From Alphaproteobacteria bacterium (GTDB taxonomy: Bacteria > Pseudomonadota > Alphaproteobacteria > Geminicoccales > Geminicoccaceae): a stretch of 15,755 bases of DNA. Shown here piece by piece: positions 6,977 to 15,755 of the stretch. The DNA is taken from positions 1-15,755 of the forward strand of contig JALSGW010000230.1 in NCBI GenBank assembly GCA_026982585.1, written 5' to 3'. The notes below the pieces were generated by a model. That model was not told the DNA's origin. It saw only the letters and a list, made by a program, of their open reading frames with translations, and searched no databases. A program made the translations under genes and the position numbers. Every line of letters starts with the position of its first letter. Positions within the stretch are counted from its first letter, which is position 1.

Positions 6977-8809
6977 ATGCGCCGAGGCTTCCTCCTCTCC
7001 CTGCTCCTGACCCTGGGCCTGCCCCTCGCGGCGGGCGCCGGCAGCGACGACGGCGCCTTTCACGGCATCGCCATGCACGGCGACCTCAAATACGGTCCCG
7101 ACTTCACCCATTTCGAATACGCCAATCCCGACGCCCCCAAGGGGGGCAGTGTCGTGTTCTCCGCCATCGGCACCTTCGACAGCCTCAACCCCTACATCCT
7201 CAAAGGGGTGCCGGCCGCCGGTCTGGGCCTGGTCTTCCAGAGCCTCACCGCCAACTCCCTCGACGAGCCCTTCTCCGAATACGGCGAGATCGCCGAGCGC
7301 ATCACCGTGCCCGAGGATCGCTCCTGGGTGATCTTCGACATCAATCCGAGAGCGCGCTGGCAGGACGGCCGACCGATCACGCCCGAGGACGTCATCTTCT
7401 CGCTGGAGATCCTCAAGACCAAGGGCCATCCCTTCTATCGCGCCTACTACAAGGACGTGGTGAAGGTGGAGAAGCTCGGGCCGCGGCGGGTGAAGTTCAC
7501 CTTCGCGCCGGGCACCAACCGCGAGCTGCCCTTGATCGTGGGCCAGATGCCGGTGCTGCCCAAGCACTACTGGGAGGGACGCGACTTCGCCAAGGTGACC
7601 CTCGAGCCGCCCCTCGGCAGCGGCCCCTACCGCATCAAGAAGGTCGATCCGGGCCGCACCATCGTCTACGAGCGGGTCAAGGACTGGTGGGCCGCCGATC
7701 TGCCGGTCAACAAGGGGCGCTACAACTTCGACGAGGTCCGCTACGAATACTACCGCGACGCCAACGTGGCGCTCGAGGCCTTCAAGGCCGGCCAGTACGA
7801 CATCCGGCTCGAGAACGTCTCCAAGTTCTGGGCCACCGCATATGAGGGGCCGGCGCTCGAGGCGGGCTGGATCCAGAAGGTGGAGATCCCCATCGAGCGC
7901 CCGGCCGGCATGCAGGCCTTCGTCTTCAACACCCGACGGTCGATCTTCAAGGACCGTCGGGTGCGCCGGGCGCTGGCCTACGCCTTCGACTTCGAGTGGA
8001 CCAACAAGGCGCTCTTCTACGGCGCCTATGCCCGCACCGACAGCTATTTCGAGAACAGCGAGCTCGAGGCGGTGGGCCTGCCCGGGCCCAAGGAGCTGGA
8101 GCTGCTCGAGCCGTTCCGCGACCGGCTGCCGCCGGAGGTGTTCACCACCGACTACGAGCCGCCCAAGACCGACGGCTCCGGCAACATCCGCCGCAACCTG
8201 CGCACCGCCCTCAAGATCCTCAGGGAGGCGGGCTGGGAGGTGCGCGACGGCCGCCTCACCCATGTGGCGAGCGGCGAGGTGATGCGCTTCGAGATCCTGC
8301 TCGTGAGCCCCTCCTTCGAGCGGGTGGTGGCGCCCTTCGTGAAAAACCTCGCCAGACTCGGCATCGAGGCGACCTATCGCACCATCGACGCCGCCCAGTA
8401 CCAGAACCGGCTCAACGAGTTCGACTTCGACATGATCGTCACGGTGTGGGGCCAGAGCCTGTCGCCGGGCAACGAGCAGCGCAACTTCTGGTCCTGCGAG
8501 GCGGCCCGCACGCCGGGCAGCCGCAATTACGCCGGCATCTGCGATCCGGTGGTCGACGCGCTGGTGGAGAAGCTCATCCAGGCGCCGACCCGCGAGGATC
8601 TGGTGGCGGCGGCGCGGGCCCTGGACCGGGTGCTGCTGTGGGGGCACTATGTGATCCCCCACTGGTACATCCCCTATGCGCGGGTGGCGTATTGGGACAA
8701 GTTCGGGCGGCCGGCGGTCAATCCCAAGCACGGGCTCGATCTGTTCACCTGGTGGATCGATCCCATCCGCCTCGCCGCGCTCGAGGATGCGCGCGGGCGC
8801 ATGCGCTGA
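6977..8809 (+). CDS. yejA: YejA-type peptide ABC transporter substrate-binding protein
   Basis: The 610-residue periplasmic protein is a family-5 extracellular solute-binding protein that delivers peptides to the YejBEF importer; the family is known for microcin C uptake in Escherichia coli and antimicrobial-peptide tolerance in rhizobia and Brucella. A Sec signal covers residues 1-21 (MRRGFLLSLLLTLGLPLAAG). YejA-like features are GIAMHGDLKYGPDFTHFEY near the mature N-terminus, NPDAPKGGSV, FDSLNPYILKG, ARWQDGRPITPEDVIFSLE, GSGPYRIKKVDPGRTIVYER, VFNTRRSIFKDRRVRRAL and a C-terminal WYIPYARVAYWDKFGRP. Length matches the family. It heads a five-gene cluster, 24 bases before yejB. The actual substrate in this organism is unknown. 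Confidence 0.92.
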   Translation: MRRGFLLSLLLTLGLPLAAGAGSDDGAFHGIAMHGDLKYGPDFTHFEYANPDAPKGGSVVFSAIGTFDSLNPYILKGVPAAGLGLVFQSLTANSLDEPFSEYGEIAERITVPEDRSWVIFDINPRARWQDGRPITPEDVIFSLEILKTKGHPFYRAYYKDVVKVEKLGPRRVKFTFAPGTNRELPLIVGQMPVLPKHYWEGRDFAKVTLEPPLGSGPYRIKKVDPGRTIVYERVKDWWAADLPVNKGRYNFDEVRYEYYRDANVALEAFKAGQYDIRLENVSKFWATAYEGPALEAGWIQKVEIPIERPAGMQAFVFNTRRSIFKDRRVRRALAYAFDFEWTNKALFYGAYARTDSYFENSELEAVGLPGPKELELLEPFRDRLPPEVFTTDYEPPKTDGSGNIRRNLRTALKILREAGWEVRDGRLTHVASGEVMRFEILLVSPSFERVVAPFVKNLARLGIEATYRTIDAAQYQNRLNEFDFDMIVTVWGQSLSPGNEQRNFWSCEAARTPGSRNYAGICDPVVDALVEKLIQAPTREDLVAAARALDRVLLWGHYVIPHWYIPYARVAYWDKFGRPAVNPKHGLDLFTWWIDPIRLAALEDARGRMR

Positions 8810-8833
8810 CGCCGAGCCGAGCGGGAGCCCGCC

Positions 8834-9937
8834 ATGGGCGCCTACATCCTCAAGCGTCTGCTGCTCATGGTGCCGACCCTGCTCGGCATCATGATCGTCA
8901 ACTTCGTCGTCATCCAGGCCGCGCCGGGCGGTCCCATCGAGCGCATCATCGCCGAGATCCAGGGGCGTGGTGTGGAGGCGACGGCGCGCATCGCCGGCAC
9001 CGCGCAGACGGAACTCGCGCCCGGCGCCCAGGACGCCGGCGGCGGGGGCGACGGCGTCTATCGCGGTGCCCGCGGCCTCGATCCGGAGTTCATCCGCGAA
9101 CTCGAGCGCATGTTCGGCTTCGACAAGCCGGCCTACGTGCGCTTCCTCGAGATGATGCGGCGCTATCTCACCTTCGACTTCGGCGAGAGCTACTTCCGCG
9201 ACCGGCCGGTCGTGGACCTCATCCTCGAGCGGCTGCCGGTCTCCATCTCCCTCGGCCTGTGGGCCACCCTGCTCTCCTATCTGATCTCCATCCCGCTCGG
9301 CATCCGCAAGGCGGTGCGCGACGGCAGCCGCTTCGACGTGTGGACCAGCACCGTGGTGATCGTCGGCAATGCGGTGCCGGGGTTCCTGTTCGCCATCCTC
9401 CTCATCGTGCTGTTCGCCGGCGGCTCCTATTTCCAGTGGTTCCCGCTGCGCGGGTTGGTTTCCGAGAACTTCGACGAGCTGTCGCTGCCGATGAAGGTGG
9501 TGGACTACTTCTGGCACATCACCCTGCCGGTGATCGCCATGTCGATCGGCAGCTTCGCCGGCCTCACGCTCCTCACCAAGAATTCGTTCCTCGAGGAGAT
9601 CAACAAGCAGTACGTGATGACGGCGCGCGCCAAGGGGCTCGTGGAGCGCCGGGTGCTCTACGGCCACGTGTTCCGCAACGCCATGCTGGTGGTGATCGCC
9701 GGCTTTCCGGGCGCCTTCATCGGCGCCTTCTTCACCGGCTCGGTGCTGATCGAGGTGATCTTCTCGCTCAACGGTCTCGGCCTGCTCGGTTTCGAATCGG
9801 CGCTCAATCGGGATTATCCGGTGATGTTCGCGACGCTCTACATTTTCACCCTTTTGGGATTGGTGATCAATCTGCTCTCCGACCTCACCTACGTGCTCGT
9901 GGATCCCCGCATCGACTTCGAGGCGCGACAGGTGTAG
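8834..9937 (+). CDS. yejB: YejB-type peptide ABC transporter permease
   Basis: The 367-residue inner-membrane permease pairs with YejE to form the channel. The first helix is at 8-28. A long periplasmic insertion with a Gly-rich stretch (68-73) and GLDPEFIRELERMFGFDKP (81-99) follows, characteristic of YejB compared with shorter DppB/OppB proteins. The remaining helices lie at about 138-155, 172-195, 228-247, 283-303 and 335-353. The EAA loop that docks on the ATPase is at about 254-283 (EEINKQYVMTARAKGL, then HVFRNAM). GGGAG lies 8 bases before the ATG. It ends 6 bases before yejE. Confidence 0.92.
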   Translation: MGAYILKRLLLMVPTLLGIMIVNFVVIQAAPGGPIERIIAEIQGRGVEATARIAGTAQTELAPGAQDAGGGGDGVYRGARGLDPEFIRELERMFGFDKPAYVRFLEMMRRYLTFDFGESYFRDRPVVDLILERLPVSISLGLWATLLSYLISIPLGIRKAVRDGSRFDVWTSTVVIVGNAVPGFLFAILLIVLFAGGSYFQWFPLRGLVSENFDELSLPMKVVDYFWHITLPVIAMSIGSFAGLTLLTKNSFLEEINKQYVMTARAKGLVERRVLYGHVFRNAMLVVIAGFPGAFIGAFFTGSVLIEVIFSLNGLGLLGFESALNRDYPVMFATLYIFTLLGLVINLLSDLTYVLVDPRIDFEARQV

Positions 9938-9943
9938 GCGACG

Positions 9944-11008
9944 ATGGCCCTCAGGCGTCGCTATCGCTTTCTCGGCATTCCCCTCAGGCTGACGCCTCTC
10001 GGGGTGCGTCGCCTCGAGAACTTCAAGGCCAACCGCCGCGGCTACTGGTCGCTCGTCATCTTCCTCTGGCTGTTCATCTTGAGCCTGTTCGCCGAGTTCA
10101 TCGCCAACGACAAGCCGATCGTGGTATACTACGACGGCGCCTATTACTTCCCGGTCCTGGTGAGCTATCCCGAGACCACCTTCGGCGGCGATTTCCCGAC
10201 CGAGACCGACTATCGCGACCCGTACATCCGGGAGCTGATCCTGGAGAAGGGCTGGATGGTGTGGCCGCCCATCCCCTACAGTTACGATACCATCATCTAC
10301 GACCTGCCGACCCCGGCGCCCTCGCCGCCCACCTGGCAGAACCTGCTGGGCACCGACGACCAGGCCCGCGACGTGCTCGCGCGGGTGATCTACGGCTTTC
10401 GCATCTCGGTGCTGTTCGGCCTGGTGCTCACGGTGGCGAGCTCGATCATCGGCATCGCCGCCGGTGCGGTGCAGGGGTATTTCGGCGGCTGGACCGATCT
10501 GCTCTTCCAGCGTTTCATCGAGATCTGGTCGGGCCTGCCGGTGCTCTACCTGCTCATCATTCTCTCCTCCATTTTCGTGCCCAACTTCTGGCTTCTTTTG
10601 GGCATCATGCTGTTGTTCTCGTGGATGGCGCTGGTGGGGGTGGTGCGCGCCGAGTTCCTCAAGGTGCGCAACTTCGAGTTCGTGCGCGCCGCCCAGGCGC
10701 TCGGGGTGAGCAATCCGGTGGTGATGTTCCGCCACATCCTCCCCAACGCCATGGTCTCGGCGCTCACCTTCCTGCCCTTCATCCTCAACGGTTCCATCAC
10801 CACCCTCACCTCCCTCGACTTCCTCGGCTTCGGCCTCCCGCCCAGCTGGCCGTCGCTCGGGGAGCTGTTGGCCCAGGGCAAGAACAATCTGCAGGCGCCC
10901 TGGCTCGGGATTACCGGGTTCCTCGTGGTGGCGACCATGCTGTCGCTGTTGGTCTTCATCGGCGAAGCGGTGCGCGACGCGTTCGATCCGCGCAAGACCT
11001 TCCGCTAG
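9944..11008 (+). CDS. yejE: YejE-type peptide ABC transporter permease
   Basis: This 354-residue protein is the second permease of the Yej importer. It begins with a basic cytoplasmic stretch including RRLENFKANRRGYWSL (22-37), a first helix at 36-54, then a large periplasmic region rich in Tyr/Pro (DKPIVVYYDGAYYFPVLVSY) that is typical of YejE and absent from DppC. GTDDQARDVLARVIYGFRIS (136-155) opens the permease core. The EAA loop is at about 235-270 (RAEFLKVRNFEFVRAAQALG, then HILPNAM). The stop is 8 bases before yejF, whose ribosome site overlaps it. Confidence 0.92.
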   Translation: MALRRRYRFLGIPLRLTPLGVRRLENFKANRRGYWSLVIFLWLFILSLFAEFIANDKPIVVYYDGAYYFPVLVSYPETTFGGDFPTETDYRDPYIRELILEKGWMVWPPIPYSYDTIIYDLPTPAPSPPTWQNLLGTDDQARDVLARVIYGFRISVLFGLVLTVASSIIGIAAGAVQGYFGGWTDLLFQRFIEIWSGLPVLYLLIILSSIFVPNFWLLLGIMLLFSWMALVGVVRAEFLKVRNFEFVRAAQALGVSNPVVMFRHILPNAMVSALTFLPFILNGSITTLTSLDFLGFGLPPSWPSLGELLAQGKNNLQAPWLGITGFLVVATMLSLLVFIGEAVRDAFDPRKTFR

Positions 11009-11016
11009 GAGGTGCG

Positions 11017-12636
<1,620 letters not shown>

Positions 12637-12642
12637 GGCGAG

Positions 12643-13806
12643 ATGCGGATCGCCATCGTCGGCGGCGGTGCGGTGGGCAGCGCCGTCGCCTACTGGCTCA
12701 GGCGGCTTTCGGAGAGGACGGATGTGGTGGTGGTGGAGCGCGACCCCAGCTACCGCCACGCCTCCTCCGCCCTCTCGGCGGGCTCCATCCGTCAGCAGTT
12801 CACCACGCCGGTCAACATCGCCGCAAGCCGCTTCGGCGTCGACTTCCTGCGCCGGGCGCGCGAGCATCTCGAGGTGGACGGCGATGTGCCCGCGCTCGGC
12901 TTCACCGAGGGCGGTTATCTCCTGCTCGCGGGCGAGGGCGGGGCGGAGCGCCTTGCCCGCAACGTGGCCCTGCAACAGCGCCACGGCGCCCATGTGGCGT
13001 GGCTTGATCGCGCCGCGCTCCGGCGACGCTTCCCCTGGCTTTCCCTGGAGGGCATCGGCGCGGGCGCCCTCGGTCTGCGGGACGAGGGGTGGTTCGACGG
13101 CTATGCGCTGCTTCGGGGCCTGCGCCGCAAGGCTGCCGCCCTGGGCGCGCGCTTTTTGGCCGAGGAGGTGGTGGGAGCGGAGCGCGCGGGGCGGCGCGTG
13201 ACGGCGCTCCGGCTCCGATCCGGCGCACGCCTGGAGGCGGACGCTTTCGTCAATGCGGCCGGCCCCTGGGCTTCCAAGGTGGCGGCGCTGTTCGGCGTGG
13301 TGTTGCCGGTGGAGGCGCGCCGGCGGCTTGTCTTCGCCTTCACCTGCCCCGATCCCCCCAGACCGGCGCCGCTCGTGGTCGATCCTTCCGGGCTGTGGTT
13401 TCGGCCCGAGGGGCCGGGCTTCATCGCCGGCCTGCCGCCGAGGCCGGAGGAGGACCGGCCGGATCTGCCGCTGGAGGTCGACCATACGCTGTTCGAGGAG
13501 CGCCTCTGGCCGCTGCTCGCGGCACGGGTGCCCGCCTTCGAGCGGCTGCGGGTGACGGGGGCTTGGGCCGGCTATTACGCCTACAACACCTTCGATGCCA
13601 ACGCCCTGCTCGGACCCCATCCCGAGCTGGACAATGTGCTGTTTGCGAACGGCTTCAGCGGCCACGGCCTGCAGCAGGCGCCGGCGGTGGGACTCGGGAT
13701 CGCCGAGCTTCTGCTGTTCGGCCGCTACCGCACCCTCGATCTCTCCCCGCTCGCCCTCGAGCGGGTCTATAACGGCACAGCCTTGCGGGAAGAGAACGTC
13801 ATCTGA
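12643..13806 (+). CDS. FAD-dependent oxidoreductase, DAO family (FOXRED1-like)
   Basis: The 387-residue protein is a D-amino-acid-oxidase/sarcosine-oxidase fold enzyme expected to oxidise an amine or N-substituted amino acid with bound FAD. The N-terminal Rossmann motif is IVGGGAVGSAVAYWL (5-19) with E32 at the end of the second strand to hold the ribose. GSIRQQF (47-53) and NIAASRFGVDFLR resemble FOXRED1 and its bacterial relatives. FVNAAGPWASKVA and the C-terminal NGFSGHGLQQAPAVG (336-350) are FAD and substrate-pocket motifs. It starts 6 bases after yejF, so it is probably co-transcribed, suggesting it acts on an imported peptide or amino-acid derivative; that link is inference. Mitochondrial FOXRED1 aids complex I assembly, but I would not carry that over. 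Confidence 0.85.
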   Translation: MRIAIVGGGAVGSAVAYWLRRLSERTDVVVVERDPSYRHASSALSAGSIRQQFTTPVNIAASRFGVDFLRRAREHLEVDGDVPALGFTEGGYLLLAGEGGAERLARNVALQQRHGAHVAWLDRAALRRRFPWLSLEGIGAGALGLRDEGWFDGYALLRGLRRKAAALGARFLAEEVVGAERAGRRVTALRLRSGARLEADAFVNAAGPWASKVAALFGVVLPVEARRRLVFAFTCPDPPRPAPLVVDPSGLWFRPEGPGFIAGLPPRPEEDRPDLPLEVDHTLFEERLWPLLAARVPAFERLRVTGAWAGYYAYNTFDANALLGPHPELDNVLFANGFSGHGLQQAPAVGLGIAELLLFGRYRTLDLSPLALERVYNGTALREENVI

Positions 13807-13847
13807 CCGCGCTGGCGGTGTGTCGAGATATGAGGAGCTTGAGGGCG

Positions 13848-14417
13848 ATGAGACGCTGGCTGTGGACGTGGATGTTGTGCGCCATGGTGGCGACGGCCGG
13901 GGCGCGTGCCCAGGAGGCGGGGGCGCTGTTGGCGGAGGCGCAGCAGGCGCTTGCGGCCGGGCAGGTGGAGCGGGCCTATGCGGCCAGCTATGCGGCCGCG
14001 CTGGCGCTCTTCCAAAAGCGGCCCTTCGGGGTGGAGAACACGGTGTTGGTGGCGGAGGAGCCCTCCGGCTACGCCATGTATACGCCGCGGGAGAGCAACC
14101 GCTATCGGCCCGGGGAGACCATCCTCGTCTATCTCGAGCCGGTCGGCTACCGCATCGAAGAAGGGGATGTGGTGCGCTACGGCTTCGCGGCCGATCTCGA
14201 ACTCTACACCGGAGACGGCCAGTTCCTCGGCCGGGTGGACAACTTCCTCGACACCCTGTTCGAGGCCCGCAAACCCAATCTCGCGAGTTTCCTGCTGTTT
14301 TCCATCGACCTCGACGGCGTGCCCGCCGGGGAGTACGTGCTGCAGCTGCGGGTCCGCGACCTGCTCGATCCCGACGCGCGGGTGGACGTCGCCGTCCCGA
14401 TCGTGATGGTGGAATAG
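13848..14417 (+). CDS. exported protein of unknown function
   Basis: The 189-residue product has a Sec signal (MRRWLWTWMLCAMVATAGARA, cleavage before QEAG). A short Ala/Gln-rich helix (ALLAEAQQALAAGQVERAYAASY) follows, which could be part of a TPR-like hairpin. The rest looks beta-rich: PFGVENTVLVAEEPSGYAMY, YTPRESNRYRPGETILVYLEP, VGYRIEEGDVVRYGFAADLEL, and a final PAGEYVLQLRVRDLLDPDAR. The RPGETILVYLEPVGY block, PAGEY turn and overall pattern suggest an Ig-like or C2-like beta sandwich in the periplasm. I know similar unannotated proteins in alphaproteobacteria but no function. ATG at 13848 was chosen because the signal peptide starts there and AGGAG is 10 bases upstream; in-frame starts at 13818 and 13830 exist. 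Confidence 0.75.
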   Translation: MRRWLWTWMLCAMVATAGARAQEAGALLAEAQQALAAGQVERAYAASYAAALALFQKRPFGVENTVLVAEEPSGYAMYTPRESNRYRPGETILVYLEPVGYRIEEGDVVRYGFAADLELYTGDGQFLGRVDNFLDTLFEARKPNLASFLLFSIDLDGVPAGEYVLQLRVRDLLDPDARVDVAVPIVMVE

Positions 14418-14427
14418 CGGGCACGGG

Positions 14428-14443
14428 TTTACCCTTCGTTAAC
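14428..14443 (+). promoter_or_regulatory. CtrA-like binding site TTTA-N7-TTAAC
   Basis: TTTA (14428-14431), seven bases, TTAAC (14439-14443) matches the alphaproteobacterial CtrA consensus TTAA-N7-TTAAC with one mismatch and exact spacing. It lies 44 bases before the chosen start of the EAL-like membrane protein, in one of the very few AT-containing stretches of the window. CtrA controls flagellar and cell-cycle genes in this class, which suits a TipF-like product. Confidence 0.5.
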
Positions 14444-14487
14444 CTTGATGGACCATGGTCGTTTCCGGTGCATGCCGGGAGACGGCC

Positions 14488-15582
14488 ATGGCGCTCATCC
14501 AGGCGCTGGTGGTGGCGGCGGGGTTCTTGATCGGGATCGGGCTCGCCGGTCTGGCGCTGTTTCCGGACGCCCGCCCCTATGCCGCGCTCGCGCTGCTGTT
14601 CGCCCTGATGGCCCTGGTGCTCGCCGCGCCGCTTGTGCTGCGCCGGAGAGAGGGGGCGGGTGCGGCGGATGCTCCCGAGCGGCCCGCGGCGCGAGCCCCG
14701 CGGCGTTCGGCGACTGGTTCCGATGCGGAGACGGTGCGCGGCTCTCCTCCTGCCGCTTCGGCGCGCAAGGGGGGCGATGCGAGCGGGCCGGTCCTGCGAT
14801 CGGTCGGCGTGGGCCGGCTCCGCCGCGGCTCCTCCGGGTCCGGGGGCGGTGTGCTGCGGCCCGCTCCGGAGCGCGAGGGATCCGATGACCGGTCCGCTTC
14901 TGGAGGAGCGCGCGCGGTGCTGGAGGTCGGTGTGCGGCTGCCGCAGCGCACCCCGGTTTTGTGGTGGCTCGGGCGTTCCGATCACCGCGGGGCGAAGGCG
15001 TCTTTGGGCGGCAGCCTCGCGGTGTTGGGCGCGCTCGTCTCCTCCTTGGAGACCCGGGACGATCCGCTGATCGGACGGTCGCTGTTCGTCCCGCTGGGCG
15101 AGGAGCTCCTGGGTCTCGCCCGCACGCCGGAGTTGCTCGAGCGGCTGCGCGCGGGGCTCGACGGGCGGGCGGAGCTGGTTTTGGTGCTGGAAGCGCGGGC
15201 GTTTCGCGCGCTCGCCGGCGATGCCGGGTCCCGCCGCCGGTTGACCGGATCCGGCGAGGTGAGCCTTGCCGTGACGTTGGAGGGCCGGATGGGGCGGGAC
15301 GGCGCAGCCCTCGCGGCCGCGGGAGCCCGGTGGCTGGTGGTGCCGGCGCGCCGTCTTGCGGCCGGGGAGCAGTTGTTGCCGGTGGACGAAGAGCTGGCCT
15401 GCTTGTTCCGGAGCTTCGGCGAGGCGGGCGGCCGGGTGCTCGCGACCGGTGTGCGCGGCGAGAGGCTTTTGTTGGACGTGCTGGACTATCCGGTGGGCTA
15501 CGCCTGCGGGCCTCATTTCGGAACCTGGACGCCCGCCGCGGATCTCCCGCCCGCCCCCGCCCAGCGCTCCCGCACCGCTTGA
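14488..15582 (+). CDS. two-helix membrane protein with degenerate EAL domain (TipF-like)
   Basis: The 364-residue protein has transmembrane helices at about 4-25 and 31-51, a disordered Ala/Gly/Arg/Ser linker (52-142) and a C-terminal domain that follows an EAL phosphodiesterase pattern but lacks its catalytic groups. Correspondences: ELVLVLEARAF (229-239) for the LVLEITE strand; SLAVTLEGRMG (259-269) where DDFGTG is expected, both aspartates gone; WLVVPARRL (282-290) where the KIDRSF lysine should be; and GRVLATGVRGERLLLDVLDY (315-334), where the glutamate of AEGVE is T320. It ends with YACGPHFG for QGYLFG. It should not cleave cyclic di-GMP; it may bind it or act structurally. Caulobacter TipF has the same layout. 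ATG at 14488 follows GGGAG; an earlier in-frame ATG at 14455 would add 11 residues before the helix. Confidence 0.65.
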   Translation: MALIQALVVAAGFLIGIGLAGLALFPDARPYAALALLFALMALVLAAPLVLRRREGAGAADAPERPAARAPRRSATGSDAETVRGSPPAASARKGGDASGPVLRSVGVGRLRRGSSGSGGGVLRPAPEREGSDDRSASGGARAVLEVGVRLPQRTPVLWWLGRSDHRGAKASLGGSLAVLGALVSSLETRDDPLIGRSLFVPLGEELLGLARTPELLERLRAGLDGRAELVLVLEARAFRALAGDAGSRRRLTGSGEVSLAVTLEGRMGRDGAALAAAGARWLVVPARRLAAGEQLLPVDEELACLFRSFGEAGGRVLATGVRGERLLLDVLDYPVGYACGPHFGTWTPAADLPPAPAQRSRTA

Positions 15583-15662
15583 GCAGCGGCCCCATGCGCG
15601 CACTGCAGGGCGAGCCGATGGGACGGTAGCGGCTTCCGCAGCCCTCCGGCGGATCGGCACGA

Positions 15663-15714
15663 GCGGCGGCACGCCGCAGCCGTCTGTGCAGGGGTTCCGC
15701 CCTCCCGAGGGCGG
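15663..15714 (+). terminator. possible tandem hairpins after the EAL-like gene
   Basis: GCGGC (15663-15667) pairs with GCCGC (15673-15677) around 5 bases, and CCGCCCT (15697-15703) pairs with AGGGCGG (15708-15714) around CCCG. The second is a perfect 7-bp GC-rich stem. They lie 80-130 bases after the stop at 15582 with no gene between. No T-run follows, so termination is possible rather than shown; the rest of 15583-15755 shows nothing else recognisable. Confidence 0.3.
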
Positions 15715-15755
15715 ATACGGGCCGCCGCACGGGAAGGGTTCGAGGGCCGCCATCC

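Noticed and set aside
6947..10735. 1262-codon open frame on the minus strand
   Set aside because: It is antisense to yejA, yejB and yejE, and its His/Glu/Asp-rich composition is the mirror of high-GC codon use in those genes.
7996..11016. long plus-strand extension in front of yejF
   Set aside because: It crosses yejA, yejB and yejE in another frame. yejF has its own AGGAGG and ATG at 11017, and family homology begins there.

Overview
The window is GC-rich throughout (third codon positions almost always G or C). Its gene content fits an alphaproteobacterium: a TakP/FcbT-type TRAP transporter, a complete YejABEF-type peptide ABC transporter, a CtrA-like TTTA-N7-TTAAC site, and what looks like the tail of a large NAD-glutamate dehydrogenase. 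I cannot name the genus from sequence alone.

Layout. Bases 2-187 hold the last 61 codons of a plus-strand gene. Bases 188-2527 (2.3 kb) contain no credible gene. Most of this stretch (about 439-2205) is a long series of degenerate, roughly 28-30 bp GC-rich repeats with a dominant 61 bp period. That is the unit length of a type I-E-like CRISPR array (about 29 bp repeat plus about 32 bp spacer). The repeats are strongly diverged and no cas gene lies in the window, so I read it as an eroded, probably inactive array. This is the most unusual object here.

Bases 2528-6821 form a minus-strand TRAP transporter cluster, read from the right: a substrate-binding protein gene broken by a one-base frameshift, a second intact paralogous substrate-binding protein, then the small (DctQ-type) and large (DctM-type) membrane subunits, which overlap by 4 bases. 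A 155-base divergent intergenic region separates this from a plus-strand cluster, 6977-13806: yejA, yejB, yejE, yejF and a FOXRED1-like FAD oxidoreductase, all closely spaced and probably one operon importing and perhaps further processing peptides or amino-acid derivatives.

The right end holds a small exported protein of unknown function (13848-14417) and a two-helix membrane protein with a decayed EAL domain (14488-15582), resembling the TipF class of cyclic-di-GMP/flagellar proteins. A CtrA-like box lies between them. The final 170 bases contain only two short hairpins.
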